Below are positions 18,848 through 29,371 of a stretch of 64,000 nt of DNA, piece after piece. Source of the stretch: Levilactobacillus tongjiangensis (GTDB taxonomy: Bacteria > Bacillota > Bacilli > Lactobacillales > Lactobacillaceae); contig NZ_RHNY01000014.1 in NCBI RefSeq assembly GCF_003946345.1, forward strand, positions 17,517 to 81,516. The letters are read 5' to 3'. The position numbers and the translations under genes are program-made. Below the pieces are notes generated by a model. It made no database searches and was not told the DNA's origin. It saw only the letters and a list, made by a program, of their open reading frames with translations. The stretch's first letter is position 1, and each line of letters opens with the position of its first letter.

Positions 18848-18876
18848 TTTCAAAAATATACAGCTAGCTGTATAAT
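18848..18876 (+). promoter_or_regulatory. Promoter and palindromic operator of the marR-MFS operon
   Basis: TTTCAA (18848-18853), 17-bp spacer, TATAAT (18871-18876). A perfect 18-bp palindrome TATACAGCTAGCTGTATA occupies 18857-18874 and covers the spacer and most of the -10. Its size and place fit a MarR dimer repressing its own operon. Confidence 0.7.
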
Positions 18877-18896
18877 AAACGTAAGAGGTGATCAAC

Positions 18897-19322
18897 ATGG
18901 AAAGTGAAGGACTGGTAACCTGGAAGCTAGTCTTACTGGGAAGAAAGATTAGACATAAGCGAAATCTATTTGTCCGCCAATTAGATCTAACTAGTGAACA
19001 GGCGGACGCCCTCCGATTCTTTGAGGATCACCCGCAGCACACGATTACGGATTTTAAAGACCAACAACAGATTACCCACCAAACGGCCAGGCTCATTGTA
19101 AAACGGTTAGTCGACCGGGGCATACTAGTTCTTAACCCTAATCCAAACGATGGGCGCACCAAACTAGTGGGGTTTACCGCCGCTGGTCTGGCCAAGTGTC
19201 AACAGCTTGATGACCATATTAAGGCCACGAGTCAGGAATCATTTGTTGGGTTTTCACAGGTTGAGCAGCAGGCGTTACTCAAGATGCTTGCCCGAATTGA
19301 TCAAAACTTGGAAAGGAGCTGA
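18897..19322 (+). CDS. MarR family transcriptional regulator
   Basis: 141 aa winged-helix repressor: the HTH lies around residues 45-75 (HTITDFKDQQQITHQTA) and the wing around 78-100 (GILVLNPNPNDGRTK). ATG 18897 with AGAGGTGA before it is preferred to the in-frame GTG at 18888. The next gene starts six bases after the stop, so it probably controls the MFS exporter in response to an exported compound. Confidence 0.85.
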   Translation: MESEGLVTWKLVLLGRKIRHKRNLFVRQLDLTSEQADALRFFEDHPQHTITDFKDQQQITHQTARLIVKRLVDRGILVLNPNPNDGRTKLVGFTAAGLAKCQQLDDHIKATSQESFVGFSQVEQQALLKMLARIDQNLERS

Positions 19323-19328
19323 AGTTGT

Positions 19329-20486
19329 TTGAAAACGCGTTTATATACCAAAGATGTCGTCTTAGTGTTAGCGGCCAGCTTCTTCTTTCTTATGAGTCCC
19401 ATGCTGGTCAATCCCATCATTGCGGGATTTTCCAGTAATGTGGGCGCGAATAGCGTTTTGGCGGGGGTCGTCGCTGGGATGATGAACCTGACGTCGCTAG
19501 TGTTGCGACCGGTTGCAGGTAACCTGACTGACCGCTTCTCTAAGTATCGGCTCACGTTGATTGGGGGCAGTCTGATTCTCGTGGCGTGTGTCGGTTACGG
19601 GTTAACCACTGCCGTCCCATTGATCATGTTCTGGCGAGTTGTCAACGGGGTGGGGTACACGTTGTGCTCAGTTTGCATGGCCACCTGGATGGCTAGCCTA
19701 TTGCCGCCGGATCGAATTGGTTCGGGGATGGGAATCTATGGAATTGCTAATGCCCTGGGCATGGCAGTGGGTCCGGCCGTCAGTGTCTACCTGTACCACC
19801 ACTATGGGTATCGGAGTATTTTCTGGGTCGCGGCTGGCTTCATCACGTTACTGCTCATCACGATTCAGTTCGTGGGCGACCGCAGCGTGCCCCATCCAGA
19901 CTATCGGAATACCAAGGAAAAACAGCCGAAGCTACGGTTGGTTCAGCCGAAAGTGGTTCCAGTTGCGACGATTTTATTGCTGTTTTCTTTGCCATACTTT
20001 GCGACGATGACCTACCTCGTGAGTTACGTCGACCACCGGGGATTTGCGATTCCCGCCGGCGCGTTCTTTCCAGTCTATGCGTTGGTATTGCTGGCCATGC
20101 GGCTGGGCCTGCGGGATGCGTTTGACCACGTGCCCTTCAGAAAATTTTTTTGGGCTTGTCTTGGCTGTAATTTAGTTGGCCTGATTGGTTTGACTGAGAT
20201 GCGTAATTGGCTGATGTTGGTGGTCGGGGCCGTGGGACTTGCGGCTGGTTATGGCTTGATGTTTTCCATCTGTCAGGCAAAATCGTTAACGTTGGTGCCG
20301 CAGGCGGACCGTGGGCTGGCTAATAGCACGTTCTACATAGGCATTGATCTGGGGATGACCTTGGGACCAATGCTGGCGGGGGTCATCACGACCTTCCTCC
20401 CGTGGGTCTGGCTCTATCCCGTCATGATGATCACGTTCCCACTGATTGTGTTGGTGTACTGGCGAAATCGGCGAGGGCTGGCGTAG
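19329..20486 (+). CDS. MFS transporter, probable drug or metabolite exporter
   Basis: 385 aa with about 12 hydrophobic segments. The loop between helices 2 and 3 reads GNLTDRFSKYR (about residues 61-71), the MFS signature region. The start is TTG 19329 behind AAAGGAG. Substrate unknown. Cotranscribed with marR, typical of an inducible efflux pair. Confidence 0.85.
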   Translation: MKTRLYTKDVVLVLAASFFFLMSPMLVNPIIAGFSSNVGANSVLAGVVAGMMNLTSLVLRPVAGNLTDRFSKYRLTLIGGSLILVACVGYGLTTAVPLIMFWRVVNGVGYTLCSVCMATWMASLLPPDRIGSGMGIYGIANALGMAVGPAVSVYLYHHYGYRSIFWVAAGFITLLLITIQFVGDRSVPHPDYRNTKEKQPKLRLVQPKVVPVATILLLFSLPYFATMTYLVSYVDHRGFAIPAGAFFPVYALVLLAMRLGLRDAFDHVPFRKFFWACLGCNLVGLIGLTEMRNWLMLVVGAVGLAAGYGLMFSICQAKSLTLVPQADRGLANSTFYIGIDLGMTLGPMLAGVITTFLPWVWLYPVMMITFPLIVLVYWRNRRGLA

Positions 20487-20529
20487 CGCTCAGACCCCAG
20501 CAGAGCAGTCAGCATTTCCGCTAAATTTA

Positions 20530-20558
20530 TTGACAACCTTTAGCCAGACGACTATCAT
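20530..20558 (+). promoter_or_regulatory. Promoter of the glyQS T-box transcript
   Basis: TTGACA (20530-20535), 17-bp spacer, TATCAT (20553-20558). Confidence 0.75.
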
Positions 20559-20569
20559 AAAAACTAGTT

Positions 20570-20781
20570 AAATAAGTCGATTATGATGAATGAAAAACAC
20601 AGCGTGCGTTTTCAGCGAGTCCGGGTCAGTGTTAGCCGGGTAACGTGTCCTGTGGGTTGGCACATTCGGAGTCGTTTCCAAGAAAGCTGCTAGTCATTGA
20701 CTAGAAGTAGGGTGGAACCGCGAAAATAAAAATTCGTCCCTACGTGAATTTGCCTCGGTGAATTCTCGTAGGGATTTTTTT
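20570..20781 (+). promoter_or_regulatory. T-box leader controlling glyQS
   Basis: The T-box sequence AGGGTGGAACCGCG is at 20709-20722. It is followed by the terminator TCCCTACG 20737-20744 / CGTAGGGA 20767-20774 and seven T. Uncharged tRNA-Gly should bind the leader, pair with the T-box and prevent termination. The gene downstream makes the specificity glycine; I could not place the specifier codon with confidence. Confidence 0.9.
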
Positions 20782-20850
20782 GCGCTTATTTGTTCAACCA
20801 AGTTTCCTTGTGCATCTCACGGAACTTAAATTTAAGGAGGAACTGCACCC

Positions 20851-21777
20851 ATGACAGAAAAACTGTCCATGCAAGCAATTATTTTAAAGTTACAACAGTA
20901 TTGGTCCGCACAGGGCTGCATGCTGATGCAAGCTTATGATACGGAAAAAGGGGCCGGTACGATGAGCCCTTACACGTTCCTGCGGGCCATTGGGCCAGAA
21001 CCCTGGAACGCCGCTTACGTGGAACCTTCCCGTCGACCAGCCGATGGTCGTTACGGTGAAAACCCTAACCGGTTGTACCAACACCACCAATTCCAAGTTG
21101 TGATGAAGCCATCACCAGACAACATTCAAGAACTCTACTTGAATAGTTTGCAGGAATTAGGAATCGATCCACTCGAACATGACATTCGGTTCGTAGAAGA
21201 CAACTGGGAAAACCCATCCATGGGTTGTGCCGGTGTTGGTTGGGAAGTTTGGTTGGACGGTATGGAAATCAGTCAGTTCACTTACTTCCAAGTTGTTGGG
21301 GGAATGGAAGTTGATACCGTGACCTCTGAAATCACTTATGGTTTGGAACGACTGGCTTCTTACGTCCAAGATGTCAACTCCGTCTTTGACCTGGAATGGG
21401 CCGATGGCGTGAAGTACGGGGATATCTTCAAGGAACCCGAATACGAACACTCCAAGTACAGCTTTGAAGAAAGCAACCAAGACATGTTGCTGCGGCACTT
21501 CGATGAATACGAAGCTGAAGCCAAGAAGCAAATTGCAAACGGCCTGGTTCACCCAGCCTACGACTACGTGTTGAAGTGTAGCCATACCTTTAACCTGCTG
21601 GACGCGCGTGGTGCCGTCTCCGTTACTGAACGGGCCGGCTACCTCTCCCGTATCCGGAACATGGCCCGTGCCATTGCTCGGGCGTTTGTGGCTGAACGGA
21701 AGAAGCGTGGTTTCCCATTAGTTAAGGATGAAAAACTACGTGAACAATTATTAGCGGATCCAGAGGAGGCAAAATAA
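20851..21777 (+). CDS. glyQ: Glycine--tRNA ligase alpha subunit
   Basis: 308 aa, catalytic core subunit of the bacterial alpha2-beta2 glycyl-tRNA synthetase. It shows the family blocks [25 protein letters not shown] and [24 protein letters not shown] precedes ATG 20851. The stop overlaps the glyS start (TAATG). Confidence 0.97.
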   Translation: MTEKLSMQAIILKLQQYWSAQGCMLMQAYDTEKGAGTMSPYTFLRAIGPEPWNAAYVEPSRRPADGRYGENPNRLYQHHQFQVVMKPSPDNIQELYLNSLQELGIDPLEHDIRFVEDNWENPSMGCAGVGWEVWLDGMEISQFTYFQVVGGMEVDTVTSEITYGLERLASYVQDVNSVFDLEWADGVKYGDIFKEPEYEHSKYSFEESNQDMLLRHFDEYEAEAKKQIANGLVHPAYDYVLKCSHTFNLLDARGAVSVTERAGYLSRIRNMARAIARAFVAERKKRGFPLVKDEKLREQLLADPEEAK

Positions 21778-23852
21778 TGGCACACACATTTTTACTTGAA
21801 ATTGGTTTGGAAGAAATGCCAGCCCACGTGGTGACGCCAGCCATTAAGCAATTGGTCAAGCGGACTGCGGACTATTTAAAGAAACAACGCGTTGACTATA
21901 CGGACATCAAGCCGTTCTCAACGCCCCGCCGCTTAGCCCTGTTGATTACGGGCTTGGCCGACAAGCAAGAAGACGTTAGTGAATCCGTCAAGGGGCCCGC
22001 TAAGAAGATTGCGCAAGACGCCGACGGTAACTGGACCAAGGCAGCCATTGGCTTTACCCGTGGCCAAGGCCTGACCCCCGACGATATTACCTTTAAGGAA
22101 ATCAAAGGGACTGAATACGTTTACGTCGACAAGTTCATTGCCGGTGAAGACGTGGCCACCATTTTAGCTGGCTTGAAGGATGTTATCACAGCGATGACGT
22201 TCCCAACCATGATGAAGTGGAGCACCCACCATTTCCAATACATCCGGCCAATTCGTCGGCTCGTGGCATTGTTGGATAGCGACGTGATCCCATTCAGTAT
22301 CTTAAACGTGACGACCGGTCGGACTACTCGTGGTCACCGTTTCTTGGGCAAGGAAATTGAAATTGCCACGGCAGCGGACTACGAGGAAGACTTGACCCAC
22401 GAATTTGTGATTGCCGATGCTGACAAACGTAAAGCCTTGATCAAACAGCAGATTGACAAGTTGGCTAGCGATAATGCTTGGACGATCAACGTCGACGCTG
22501 GTTTGCTGGAAGAAGTCAACAACTTGGTTGAATGGCCAACTGCCTTTGCCGGGAAGTTTGACGAGAAGTACCTGACCATCCCCGAAGAAGTGTTGATCAC
22601 GTCCATGCGGGACCACCAACGGTTCTTCTACGTGCGGGATGCGGAAGGCAAGTTGTTGCCTAACTTCGTTTCCGTTCGGAATGGTAACGACCACGACATC
22701 CAAAACGTGGCTGCTGGGAACGAAAAGGTTCTGACGGCTCGCTTGGAAGATGCGATGTTCTTCTACACGGAAGACCAAAAGAAGACGATTGCCGATTACG
22801 TTGACCGGTTGAAGTCCGTTAGCTTCCATGACAAGATCAGTACTATGGCTGAAAAGATGAACCGAGTAACTGCTATTGTTGGCGTCTTAGCCAAGCATCT
22901 AGGTTTAAACGATGCGCAGACTAAGGCTGCCTTACGGGCAAGCGAAATTTACAAGTTTGACCTGGTTACTGGCATGGTCGGTGAATTCGCTGAGTTACAA
23001 GGGGTCATGGGTGAAAAGTACGCCTTACTGCAGGGTGAAGACCCAGCCGTTGCGCAAGCCGTTCGCGAACATTACGAACCAATCTCAGCCGACGGTGCTT
23101 TGCCAACTTCCGTCCCAGGTGCTGTCTTGGCCCTGGCCGACAAGTTTGACAGTATCCTGACTTTCTTCGCTGCCGGGATGATTCCTAGCGGTTCCAATGA
23201 CCCTTATGCTTTGCGGCGTCAAGCGACTGGAATCGTCCGGATTGCCACAGATCAAAAATGGTCCCTGCCAATTGATCAATTAGCCCAAGACTTTATCGCA
23301 GCTGAAACGCAAGCTAACGTCGCACCTGATTTGGATCAAGCTAGTCAAATCGAAGCCGTTATTGGGTTCGTTAAGGACCGGATTCGGAAAATCTTACATT
23401 CTGCTAAGCAACGCCATGACATCATTGATGCCGTGACAACTGGTTCCAGCAGCGACGTCTTACAGATCTTTACGGCCGCTGACATCTTGGCCAGCCACGC
23501 TGACGACGCAAACTTTAAGGACGTGATTGAATCCTTGACGCGGGTTATTCGCCTAGCTCAAAAGGCCCCGGCTGAATTAGCTAATGCTACGGTCAATGCC
23601 GATCTATTTGAAAATGACAGTGAAGGCGCCCTGGATAAAGGCGTGGCAGAAGTTGCGACGGCCGCTGGCAAATCACTGGCTGACCTGTACGCTGCCTTAG
23701 CTGACATTCAACCTGCAATTGCGGCTTACTTTGAAGCAACGATGGTGATGGACAAGAACGACGATGTCCGGAACAACCGGTTAACTGAGTTGAGCCGCTT
23801 GGCTACCTTGGCCCTGCAACTGGGTGACTTGGACCAACTGATCGTTAAATAA
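21777..23852 (+). CDS. glyS: Glycine--tRNA ligase beta subunit
   Basis: 691 aa, normal length. It begins [14 protein letters not shown], contains [20 protein letters not shown] (near residue 143) and [17 protein letters not shown] (near 473), and ends in the anticodon-binding domain. Coupled to glyQ by a one-base overlap and expressed from the T-box promoter. Confidence 0.97.
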   Translation: MAHTFLLEIGLEEMPAHVVTPAIKQLVKRTADYLKKQRVDYTDIKPFSTPRRLALLITGLADKQEDVSESVKGPAKKIAQDADGNWTKAAIGFTRGQGLTPDDITFKEIKGTEYVYVDKFIAGEDVATILAGLKDVITAMTFPTMMKWSTHHFQYIRPIRRLVALLDSDVIPFSILNVTTGRTTRGHRFLGKEIEIATAADYEEDLTHEFVIADADKRKALIKQQIDKLASDNAWTINVDAGLLEEVNNLVEWPTAFAGKFDEKYLTIPEEVLITSMRDHQRFFYVRDAEGKLLPNFVSVRNGNDHDIQNVAAGNEKVLTARLEDAMFFYTEDQKKTIADYVDRLKSVSFHDKISTMAEKMNRVTAIVGVLAKHLGLNDAQTKAALRASEIYKFDLVTGMVGEFAELQGVMGEKYALLQGEDPAVAQAVREHYEPISADGALPTSVPGAVLALADKFDSILTFFAAGMIPSGSNDPYALRRQATGIVRIATDQKWSLPIDQLAQDFIAAETQANVAPDLDQASQIEAVIGFVKDRIRKILHSAKQRHDIIDAVTTGSSSDVLQIFTAADILASHADDANFKDVIESLTRVIRLAQKAPAELANATVNADLFENDSEGALDKGVAEVATAAGKSLADLYAALADIQPAIAAYFEATMVMDKNDDVRNNRLTELSRLATLALQLGDLDQLIVK

Positions 23853-23973
23853 TTACGGAAATTGATGAGTCATTGGCGCCTTGCCGGTCGACCGAGATGG
23901 TGGTTTCACATCAGCTTTTAGACTAGGCAGTCACTGTGAATCAAATTACTCACCAAAGTGTAAAATCAACGTT

Positions 23974-24016
23974 AAAAACGCAGTTCTTTTCTCTCTGAGG
24001 AAAGGGCTGCGTTTTT
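23974..24016 (+). terminator. Terminator of glyQS
   Basis: AAAAACGCAG...CTGCGTTTTT stem with a paired TTCTTTTC/GAAAGGG extension and a T-rich end. Confidence 0.8.
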
Positions 24017-24062
24017 ACTTACCTGGGTATTCTGATAGCTGGATTGCTACGGTCGCTCTAGT

Positions 24063-24137
24063 ATGGAAGACATAAATCGACCATTGGTGATTATTGGTAT
24101 TGCGGTCACCCTGATCAGTGGTGTGATTATCGGTTAA
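24063..24137 (+). CDS. Possible 24-residue hydrophobic peptide before the SdpI-like gene
   Basis: ATG 24063 to TAA 24137 encodes a short peptide, mostly hydrophobic after residue 6 (RPLVIIGIAVTLISGVIIG), that could span a membrane. There is no good ribosome site, and the stop touches the ribosome site of the next gene. It may be a leader peptide, a remnant of a longer SdpI N-terminus, or chance. Confidence 0.25.
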   Translation: MEDINRPLVIIGIAVTLISGVIIG

Positions 24138-24154
24138 GAGGGGAGATGGTAGCA

Positions 24155-24760
24155 ATGCTGCTACCAAAGATGACAATGAAAAAAATCATCGGCCTATTCG
24201 CAGGTGATTGGATTGTGGTCGGGATTCTCTGGCTGGGGATGTTGGGTCCCTTACAATGGAGGCTGGGTCACTCTAGTCAGACTTACCCATTACTGCTACT
24301 TCTGACTGATACACTGGTCGGCCTCAGTTTAGGTGAGTTTTTTTGGTTGAATAAAACGAAAGTTCTGTCGAAGAGTCAAAAAATTGTGGCTGATTTGAGT
24401 TTGGTTGTGGGCTTGATTGGCCTGTTATTACTGCTATTTCCGCACGCCCTAACTAGGCTAACGGTCATTAGTAATCCCAGCGTTTTGGGCCTGATATGGC
24501 TCATTTTGGCGGTAGCTCTAGCATACGTTCCCCGCAATCATTTGATTGGCATTCGGTTACCTTGGACTTACGACTCAGATCGGGTGTGGCAGCAAACGAA
24601 TCTCCTGGGCGCTCGGCTCGTTCTCGCGACTGGTTGCCTAACCATCTTAGCCAATGGTCTAGGTGGGCTTAAGTGGGGGATTGGGATGCTCTTGGTTGGC
24701 TCGATTGGGATGCTGATTGCGGTGATTCCGTACTCCTTGTGGGTGGTCCGTCACCCTTAG
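24155..24760 (+). CDS. SdpI family membrane protein
   Basis: About 201 aa with six or so hydrophobic segments. The SdpI block is present in the C-terminal half: YVPRNHLIGIRLPWTYDSD then VWQQTNLLGARL. In Bacillus SdpI is an immunity/signalling protein against the SdpC toxin, but most homologues have no known partner and no toxin gene is seen here. ATG 24155 has AAGAGGGG about ten bases upstream; ATG 24146 would be too close to it. The N-terminal domain with the HWN motif of longer relatives is missing. Confidence 0.7.
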   Translation: MLLPKMTMKKIIGLFAGDWIVVGILWLGMLGPLQWRLGHSSQTYPLLLLLTDTLVGLSLGEFFWLNKTKVLSKSQKIVADLSLVVGLIGLLLLLFPHALTRLTVISNPSVLGLIWLILAVALAYVPRNHLIGIRLPWTYDSDRVWQQTNLLGARLVLATGCLTILANGLGGLKWGIGMLLVGSIGMLIAVIPYSLWVVRHP

Positions 24761-24857
24761 CCACTGGGTAAGGGGCTGAGCTATTAAGCTTTTTTAGCGA
24801 CAGGTTGACCAGAGTAGGGTATACTATATTCAGCTTGACCAGAAAAGAGCCTATAAG

Positions 24858-24885
24858 TTGACATAGGCTATAATAGGAGTAATAT
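24858..24885 (+). promoter_or_regulatory. Promoter of dnaG-rpoD
   Basis: TTGACA (24858-24863), 16-bp spacer, TAATAT (24880-24885). Confidence 0.6.
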
Positions 24886-24921
24886 GTATAGTGTATTTTT
24901 GCGCACGAATTCTAATTAAAG

Positions 24922-24956
24922 AGTCGCACTTTTCGGGTTCCCGGGGTGCGACTTTT
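24922..24956 (+). terminator. Terminator-like hairpin in the dnaG leader
   Basis: AGTCGCAC 24922-24929 pairs with GTGCGACT 24946-24953, followed by TTTT in all. It lies between the dnaG promoter and start codon, so it could act as an attenuator. Confidence 0.6.
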
Positions 24957-24999
24957 CAAGGCTACGGGTGCGATGGACTCACGGTAAGGGAGTGATGGT

Positions 25000-26841
25000 T
25001 TGGCGAAGATACCCGAGGACGTGATTGAAACTGTCCGTTCGGCCACCAACATCGCGGATGTGGTTGGCCAGTACGTTCAGCTCAAAAAGTCTGGTAAGAA
25101 CCTGTTTGGTCTCTGTCCGTTCCATGAAGAACGGACGCCCTCGTTTTCCGTGACCGAGGATAAACAAATTTTTCACTGCTTTAGCTGTGGTCGTGGGGGA
25201 AACGTCTTCAAGTTTCTGATGGAATTGGAACACGTGACCTTCCCTGAGGCCGTGGTCAAAGTCGCTGACTTTAGTCACGTTGATCTGGCTAGTGAATACC
25301 GGCAGGATGCGGCAGGACCAGCAGTTGATTCTAAAACGAGTCAACTGATTGACCTCCAAGAACAAGCAGCCAAGTTGTATCACCATATCTTGGTGAATAC
25401 CGAGGGTGGGCAACCAGCCTTGGACTACCTGCACGACCGGGGATTGACTGATGACACGATTGAGGCCTATCAGTTGGGGTTTGCCCCCAGCCAGCGCCTA
25501 CTCAAACCGTTTTTCGATCAACGCCAAAGTGATTACCAGCTATTGCGGCAATCTGGCCTGTTTATCGAAAATGCTGAGGGTGAACTACGCGACCGTTTTT
25601 CGGAACGGGTGATGTTTCCCCTGCGGAATGCCAGTGGTCACGTGGCAGCCTTTTCCGGGCGACTCCTGAAGAAGGCGGATGATCAGCCCAAATATTTAAA
25701 CAGTCCGGAAACGCAACTGTTTAATAAGAGTCGGCTGCTATTCAACTTCGACCGGGCCCGGTCCGCTATTCGGGCGGCCGGGGAAGTCACCCTATTTGAA
25801 GGGTACATGGATGTGATTTCAGCTGCCCAATCGGGGGTAGAAAATGGGATTGCTTCCATGGGGACCAGCTTAACGACCGAGCAAATCTACGCCATTGAAC
25901 GGACGACGGATAAGTTGAACGTTTGTTATGACGGGGATGAACCCGGTCAGCGAGCAATTGCCCGGGCACTGGATCTACTTAACCAGCACAGCCATCTGCA
26001 ACTGAGTGTGATTCAGTTGCCAGAGGGGCAAGATCCTGATGAGTACCGGCAAGCGCACGGTGAGCCAGCGTTGAAACAAATGTTGACCACTGCCCGCGAG
26101 ACACCCATTCAGTTTCACCTGCGGTACCTGCGACGTAACCGGTCCTTGGACACTGACAGCGAACGGCTAGACTACTTAAACCAGATTATGCCGATGCTTG
26201 CTCAGGTTCAGGAACCCGTGGAGTTAGATTTGTATCTCAACCAGTTAGCGACGGAATTTAAAATCGACAAATCCGCGTTAACGGCACAGTTGAAGCAGGT
26301 CCAACGCGACACAGCCGCTAAACAAGAACGTTCCCGTCCGGCGACGAACGCAGCTCCCACACCAGCTGAGCCACCGGTGACGGTGTATCAGCAACAACGA
26401 CCGCTGACCCGGTTGGAACGTGCCGAGCGGGGATTGCTGTACCGGTTGTTGCATGACCGGAATGTCTGGGCGAAGATCAGCAGTATTGCTGACTTTAGCT
26501 TCGTTCACGACGATTACCAAATGATCTACACCTTGGCCCAAGGTTATTTTCAAACACATCAGACTTATCAGACCGCGCAGTTTACGGACTTCATTCAAGA
26601 AGACCGGCTGCAGCAATTGGTCATCGACTTGGAAACGGCAACTTACGCGGCGGTCACCCCACGTGAGATCGATGATTATTTAGCGGTCATTATGGATGAG
26701 GCTCCGGTCGATGAGCAACTCCGGTTGAAAAAGAATCAACTGGCAGAGGCTTCACGACTCGGAGATGCCGCACAACAACGACAATTAGTCATTGAAATTG
26801 TTCAACTGGAGCAACGACGCCAGGCGAACAAGCAACTTTAG
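25000..26841 (+). CDS. dnaG: DNA primase
   Basis: 613 aa. N-terminal CHC2-type zinc finger ([11 protein letters not shown]...FHCFSCG, residues 40-67), TOPRIM domain with LFEGYMDVI (near 265) and CYDGDEPG (near 308), then a C-terminal helicase-binding domain. Makes RNA primers for replication. The start is TTG 25000 behind AAGGGAG. Cotranscribed with rpoD. Confidence 0.96.
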   Translation: MAKIPEDVIETVRSATNIADVVGQYVQLKKSGKNLFGLCPFHEERTPSFSVTEDKQIFHCFSCGRGGNVFKFLMELEHVTFPEAVVKVADFSHVDLASEYRQDAAGPAVDSKTSQLIDLQEQAAKLYHHILVNTEGGQPALDYLHDRGLTDDTIEAYQLGFAPSQRLLKPFFDQRQSDYQLLRQSGLFIENAEGELRDRFSERVMFPLRNASGHVAAFSGRLLKKADDQPKYLNSPETQLFNKSRLLFNFDRARSAIRAAGEVTLFEGYMDVISAAQSGVENGIASMGTSLTTEQIYAIERTTDKLNVCYDGDEPGQRAIARALDLLNQHSHLQLSVIQLPEGQDPDEYRQAHGEPALKQMLTTARETPIQFHLRYLRRNRSLDTDSERLDYLNQIMPMLAQVQEPVELDLYLNQLATEFKIDKSALTAQLKQVQRDTAAKQERSRPATNAAPTPAEPPVTVYQQQRPLTRLERAERGLLYRLLHDRNVWAKISSIADFSFVHDDYQMIYTLAQGYFQTHQTYQTAQFTDFIQEDRLQQLVIDLETATYAAVTPREIDDYLAVIMDEAPVDEQLRLKKNQLAEASRLGDAAQQRQLVIEIVQLEQRRQANKQL

Positions 26842-26857
26842 TCTAGGGGGTATTTTA

Positions 26858-27982
26858 ATGGCAAAAAAAACCACGGATCAACCAATGTTTGACCAGAAAG
26901 CATACAACAAAACGGTGCGCGCTTTGATCAAAGACAACAAGAAGGCCGGTCACATCTCGTATGATGACCTGTCTGACAAGGTTGCAACGCCTTACACGCT
27001 GGATGCTAAGCAGATGGATAAGTTACTCGAAACGATTTCCGATGCTGGGATCAGCGTGGTTGATGCTAAGGGTGAGCCAGACCCACGGGCCGTCAAAGCC
27101 CAAAAGGCCGTTTCAAAGAAGGAATTAAAAGACGCCTCTACTACCACTGGGGTCAAGATCAACGATCCCGTTCGGATGTACCTGAAGGAAATCGGTCGGG
27201 TCAACCTGTTAACGGCGGACGAAGAAGTCGCCTTAGCCTTACGGATCGAAAAGGGCGAGGAAGCAGCCAAGCAAGAGTTAGCTGAAGCCAACTTGCGGCT
27301 GGTCGTTTCCATTGCTAAGCGGTACGTGGGTCGGGGGATGCAATTCCTGGACCTGATTCAAGAAGGGAACATGGGTCTGATGAAGGCCGTCGAAAAGTTC
27401 GACTACCGGAAAGGATTCAAATTTTCAACGTACGCTACTTGGTGGATTCGTCAGGCGATTACACGGGCGATTGCTGACCAAGCACGGACGATTCGGATTC
27501 CTGTGCATATGGTTGAAACCATTAACAAATTGATTCGGATTCAGCGGCAACTTCTCCAAGACTTAGGGCGGGAACCAACGCCTGAAGAAATTGGGGCCGA
27601 AATGGATATGCCAACGGAAAAGGTTCGCGAAATCTTGAAGATTGCGCAAGAACCAGTTTCCTTGGAAACGCCAATCGGTGAAGAGGACGACTCTCACTTG
27701 GGTGACTTCATTGAAGACCAAGATGCGACGAGTCCTGCCGACCACGCTGCTTATGAATTACTGAAGGAACAGTTGGAAAGTGTCTTGGACACGCTGACTG
27801 ATCGTGAAGAAAACGTTCTGCGGTTGCGGTTTGGTCTAGACGATGGTCGGACCCGGACTTTGGAAGAAGTTGGGAAAGTCTTCGGGGTTACGCGTGAACG
27901 GATTCGTCAAATCGAAGCCAAGGCGTTGCGCAAGTTACGTCACCCATCACGTAGTAAGCAACTCAAAGATTTCTTGGAATAA
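26858..27982 (+). CDS. rpoD: RNA polymerase sigma factor RpoD (sigma A)
   Basis: 374 aa primary sigma factor. Region 1.1 is N-terminal. Region 2 shows [20 protein letters not shown] (about residues 190-209). Region 4 has [18 protein letters not shown] (about 345-362). ATG 26858 follows AGGGGG; the longer in-frame ORF from 26792 lies inside dnaG. Ends in a clear terminator. Confidence 0.97.
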   Translation: MAKKTTDQPMFDQKAYNKTVRALIKDNKKAGHISYDDLSDKVATPYTLDAKQMDKLLETISDAGISVVDAKGEPDPRAVKAQKAVSKKELKDASTTTGVKINDPVRMYLKEIGRVNLLTADEEVALALRIEKGEEAAKQELAEANLRLVVSIAKRYVGRGMQFLDLIQEGNMGLMKAVEKFDYRKGFKFSTYATWWIRQAITRAIADQARTIRIPVHMVETINKLIRIQRQLLQDLGREPTPEEIGAEMDMPTEKVREILKIAQEPVSLETPIGEEDDSHLGDFIEDQDATSPADHAAYELLKEQLESVLDTLTDREENVLRLRFGLDDGRTRTLEEVGKVFGVTRERIRQIEAKALRKLRHPSRSKQLKDFLE

Positions 27983-27995
27983 ACTTAGATATTGG

Positions 27996-28028
27996 GGACC
28001 AAATCTTAACGGATTTGGTCCTTTTTTT
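27996..28028 (+). terminator. Terminator of dnaG-rpoD
   Basis: GGACCAAATC / GATTTGGTCC stem with a short loop and seven T. Confidence 0.9.
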
Positions 28029-28049
28029 GTGCTCTTTTGGATTAGAAGG

Positions 28050-28230
28050 TGGTGATCCGGCGACCAGGGACGGGACCCAGCTGTGGGGACGCTTCAGCCA
28101 AAGAACGGGCTTCTCGCTCGTTTTGAAGCCACAAAAATCGCGTATCTTCAAAGACGCCCATATCGTAGGCTAGCCCAAGACGCTAGCCTACGATGTTTTC
28201 ACTGCTGGGTCCCATCCCTGGTCACCTCCA
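28050..28230 (+). repeat. Structured repeat E6 (subtype 1b, + orientation)
   Basis: P1 is GACCAGGGA-GGGACCCAGC 28062-28081 with GCTGGGTCCC-TCCCTGGTC 28204-28223: 19 bp with one opposed mismatch. P4 is AGCC 28096-28099 / GGCT 28108-28111. P5 is TTTGAAG 28122-28128 / CTTCAAA 28146-28152. P6 is a perfect 13-bp hairpin, ATCGTAGGCTAGC 28162-28174 / GCTAGCCTACGAT 28182-28194. It lies directly after the rpoD terminator and has no partner copy nearby. The rest of the gap to 28486 shows nothing recognisable. Confidence 0.8.
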
Positions 28231-28486
28231 GATAATCCAACCAAATAACTCTTCTGAAATGACGCAACCATGCAAGTGGTATAGGGGCAGAAACATAGGT
28301 AAACTCATCAGCAATAGCAAGTCTGAAGGCTTTCGTCGGCAACTCTTAACACCCCAGTTTGCGCCGCTTTAGCGTAAATGATATATTTAATGAGGTGAAT
28401 GGTTGTGAATTAATAGTAATTTTAATTTGACCGAATGTCTCGTTTTGTACATAGGATTTAAAATGAATTTTCAGGAGGAAAACAAG

Positions 28487-29302
28487 ATGAAAAAGTTTTA
28501 TTTAGCTTTAACCGTTTTGGCCATTGTGTCGGTCGGTTTAAGTGTCACGACAATGCCAGCTGCGGCCAAGATTGGTGCCAAGGTACTCAGCACCAAGAAG
28601 GTCAAGAGGACCGCCTATCATGCCACAAAGGGGACCATTTACAAGACCAATAAGCTGACCAAGGTTGTTCACCACGCTAAGAACCACAAATACACGACGC
28701 TGTACGTGACCAAGCAAAGCACCGTTCGTAAGGCTAACCACAAGAAGACCGTCTACAGTTACATCAGTACGAAGAAGGCCCGCGGCTGGATTCTGCGGAG
28801 CTATTTGAAGAAGGGGGTTGCGCCTAAGAAGTCGACTAAGACCGGCGTACGGACCACGGCGTCCACGTTTAACGCCCAAGCGGCCAGCTCTGATTTTTTA
28901 GCCATGGTGAACAAGGAACGGGCTAAGCAAGGCGCCACACCACTGACAATTGTAACCGACCTGACGAACTTGGCTAACCAACGGGCCGCCGACTGTGCTG
29001 AATTAGGCGATATTACCCACTACGATAGTGCGGGTAATGTCTTCTACCTACAAGAAGGACCTACTTTTGGCATCAACTTCGACGAGGGCCTGAGCTCTGA
29101 ATGCCTGTACATGGCCGATGAGGGTTTTGTGGATGACTACCAGAAGGCTGGCACCAACGCCGCCGACCAGTACCTCTACCACGACGCTGAGTCCAACTGG
29201 GGTCACCGGGACAACCTGATTGATCCTGAAGCTAAGACGATTGGGATTGGCTGGAAGATTTCTAACGGCACAATTTACAACGCTATCGACCAACAAGGAT
29301 AG
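28487..29302 (+). CDS. Secreted CAP-domain (SCP/PR1) protein
   Basis: 271 aa with a signal peptide (about residues 1-27, ending PAAA). A Lys/Thr/Tyr-rich region with repeated short strands (about 40-125) resembles the SH3-like wall-binding modules of lactobacilli. The CAP domain runs from FLAMVNKERAKQGATPL (about 143) to the end. Function of bacterial CAP proteins is mostly unknown. ATG 28487 follows AGGAGG; the longer ORF from 28427 lacks such a site. The gene is monocistronic with its own terminator. Confidence 0.8.
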   Translation: MKKFYLALTVLAIVSVGLSVTTMPAAAKIGAKVLSTKKVKRTAYHATKGTIYKTNKLTKVVHHAKNHKYTTLYVTKQSTVRKANHKKTVYSYISTKKARGWILRSYLKKGVAPKKSTKTGVRTTASTFNAQAASSDFLAMVNKERAKQGATPLTIVTDLTNLANQRAADCAELGDITHYDSAGNVFYLQEGPTFGINFDEGLSSECLYMADEGFVDDYQKAGTNAADQYLYHDAESNWGHRDNLIDPEAKTIGIGWKISNGTIYNAIDQQG

Positions 29303-29317
29303 AGAATATAAGGTTCT

Positions 29318-29371
29318 AAAATATCTGTTGTTCGGAATCAATCTATTTGATTACTGGCAGCAGATATTTTT
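29318..29371 (+). terminator. Terminator of the CAP-domain gene
   Basis: AAAATATCTGTTG 29318-29330 pairs with CAGCAGATATTTT 29358-29370 (13 bp, one G-U), ending in T. The following stretch to about 29879 is AT-rich and gene-free; I see no feature in it. Confidence 0.65.

Noticed and set aside
28427..28486. Longer N-terminus for the CAP-domain protein
   Set aside because: The signal peptide and the AGGAGG site both place the start at 28487.
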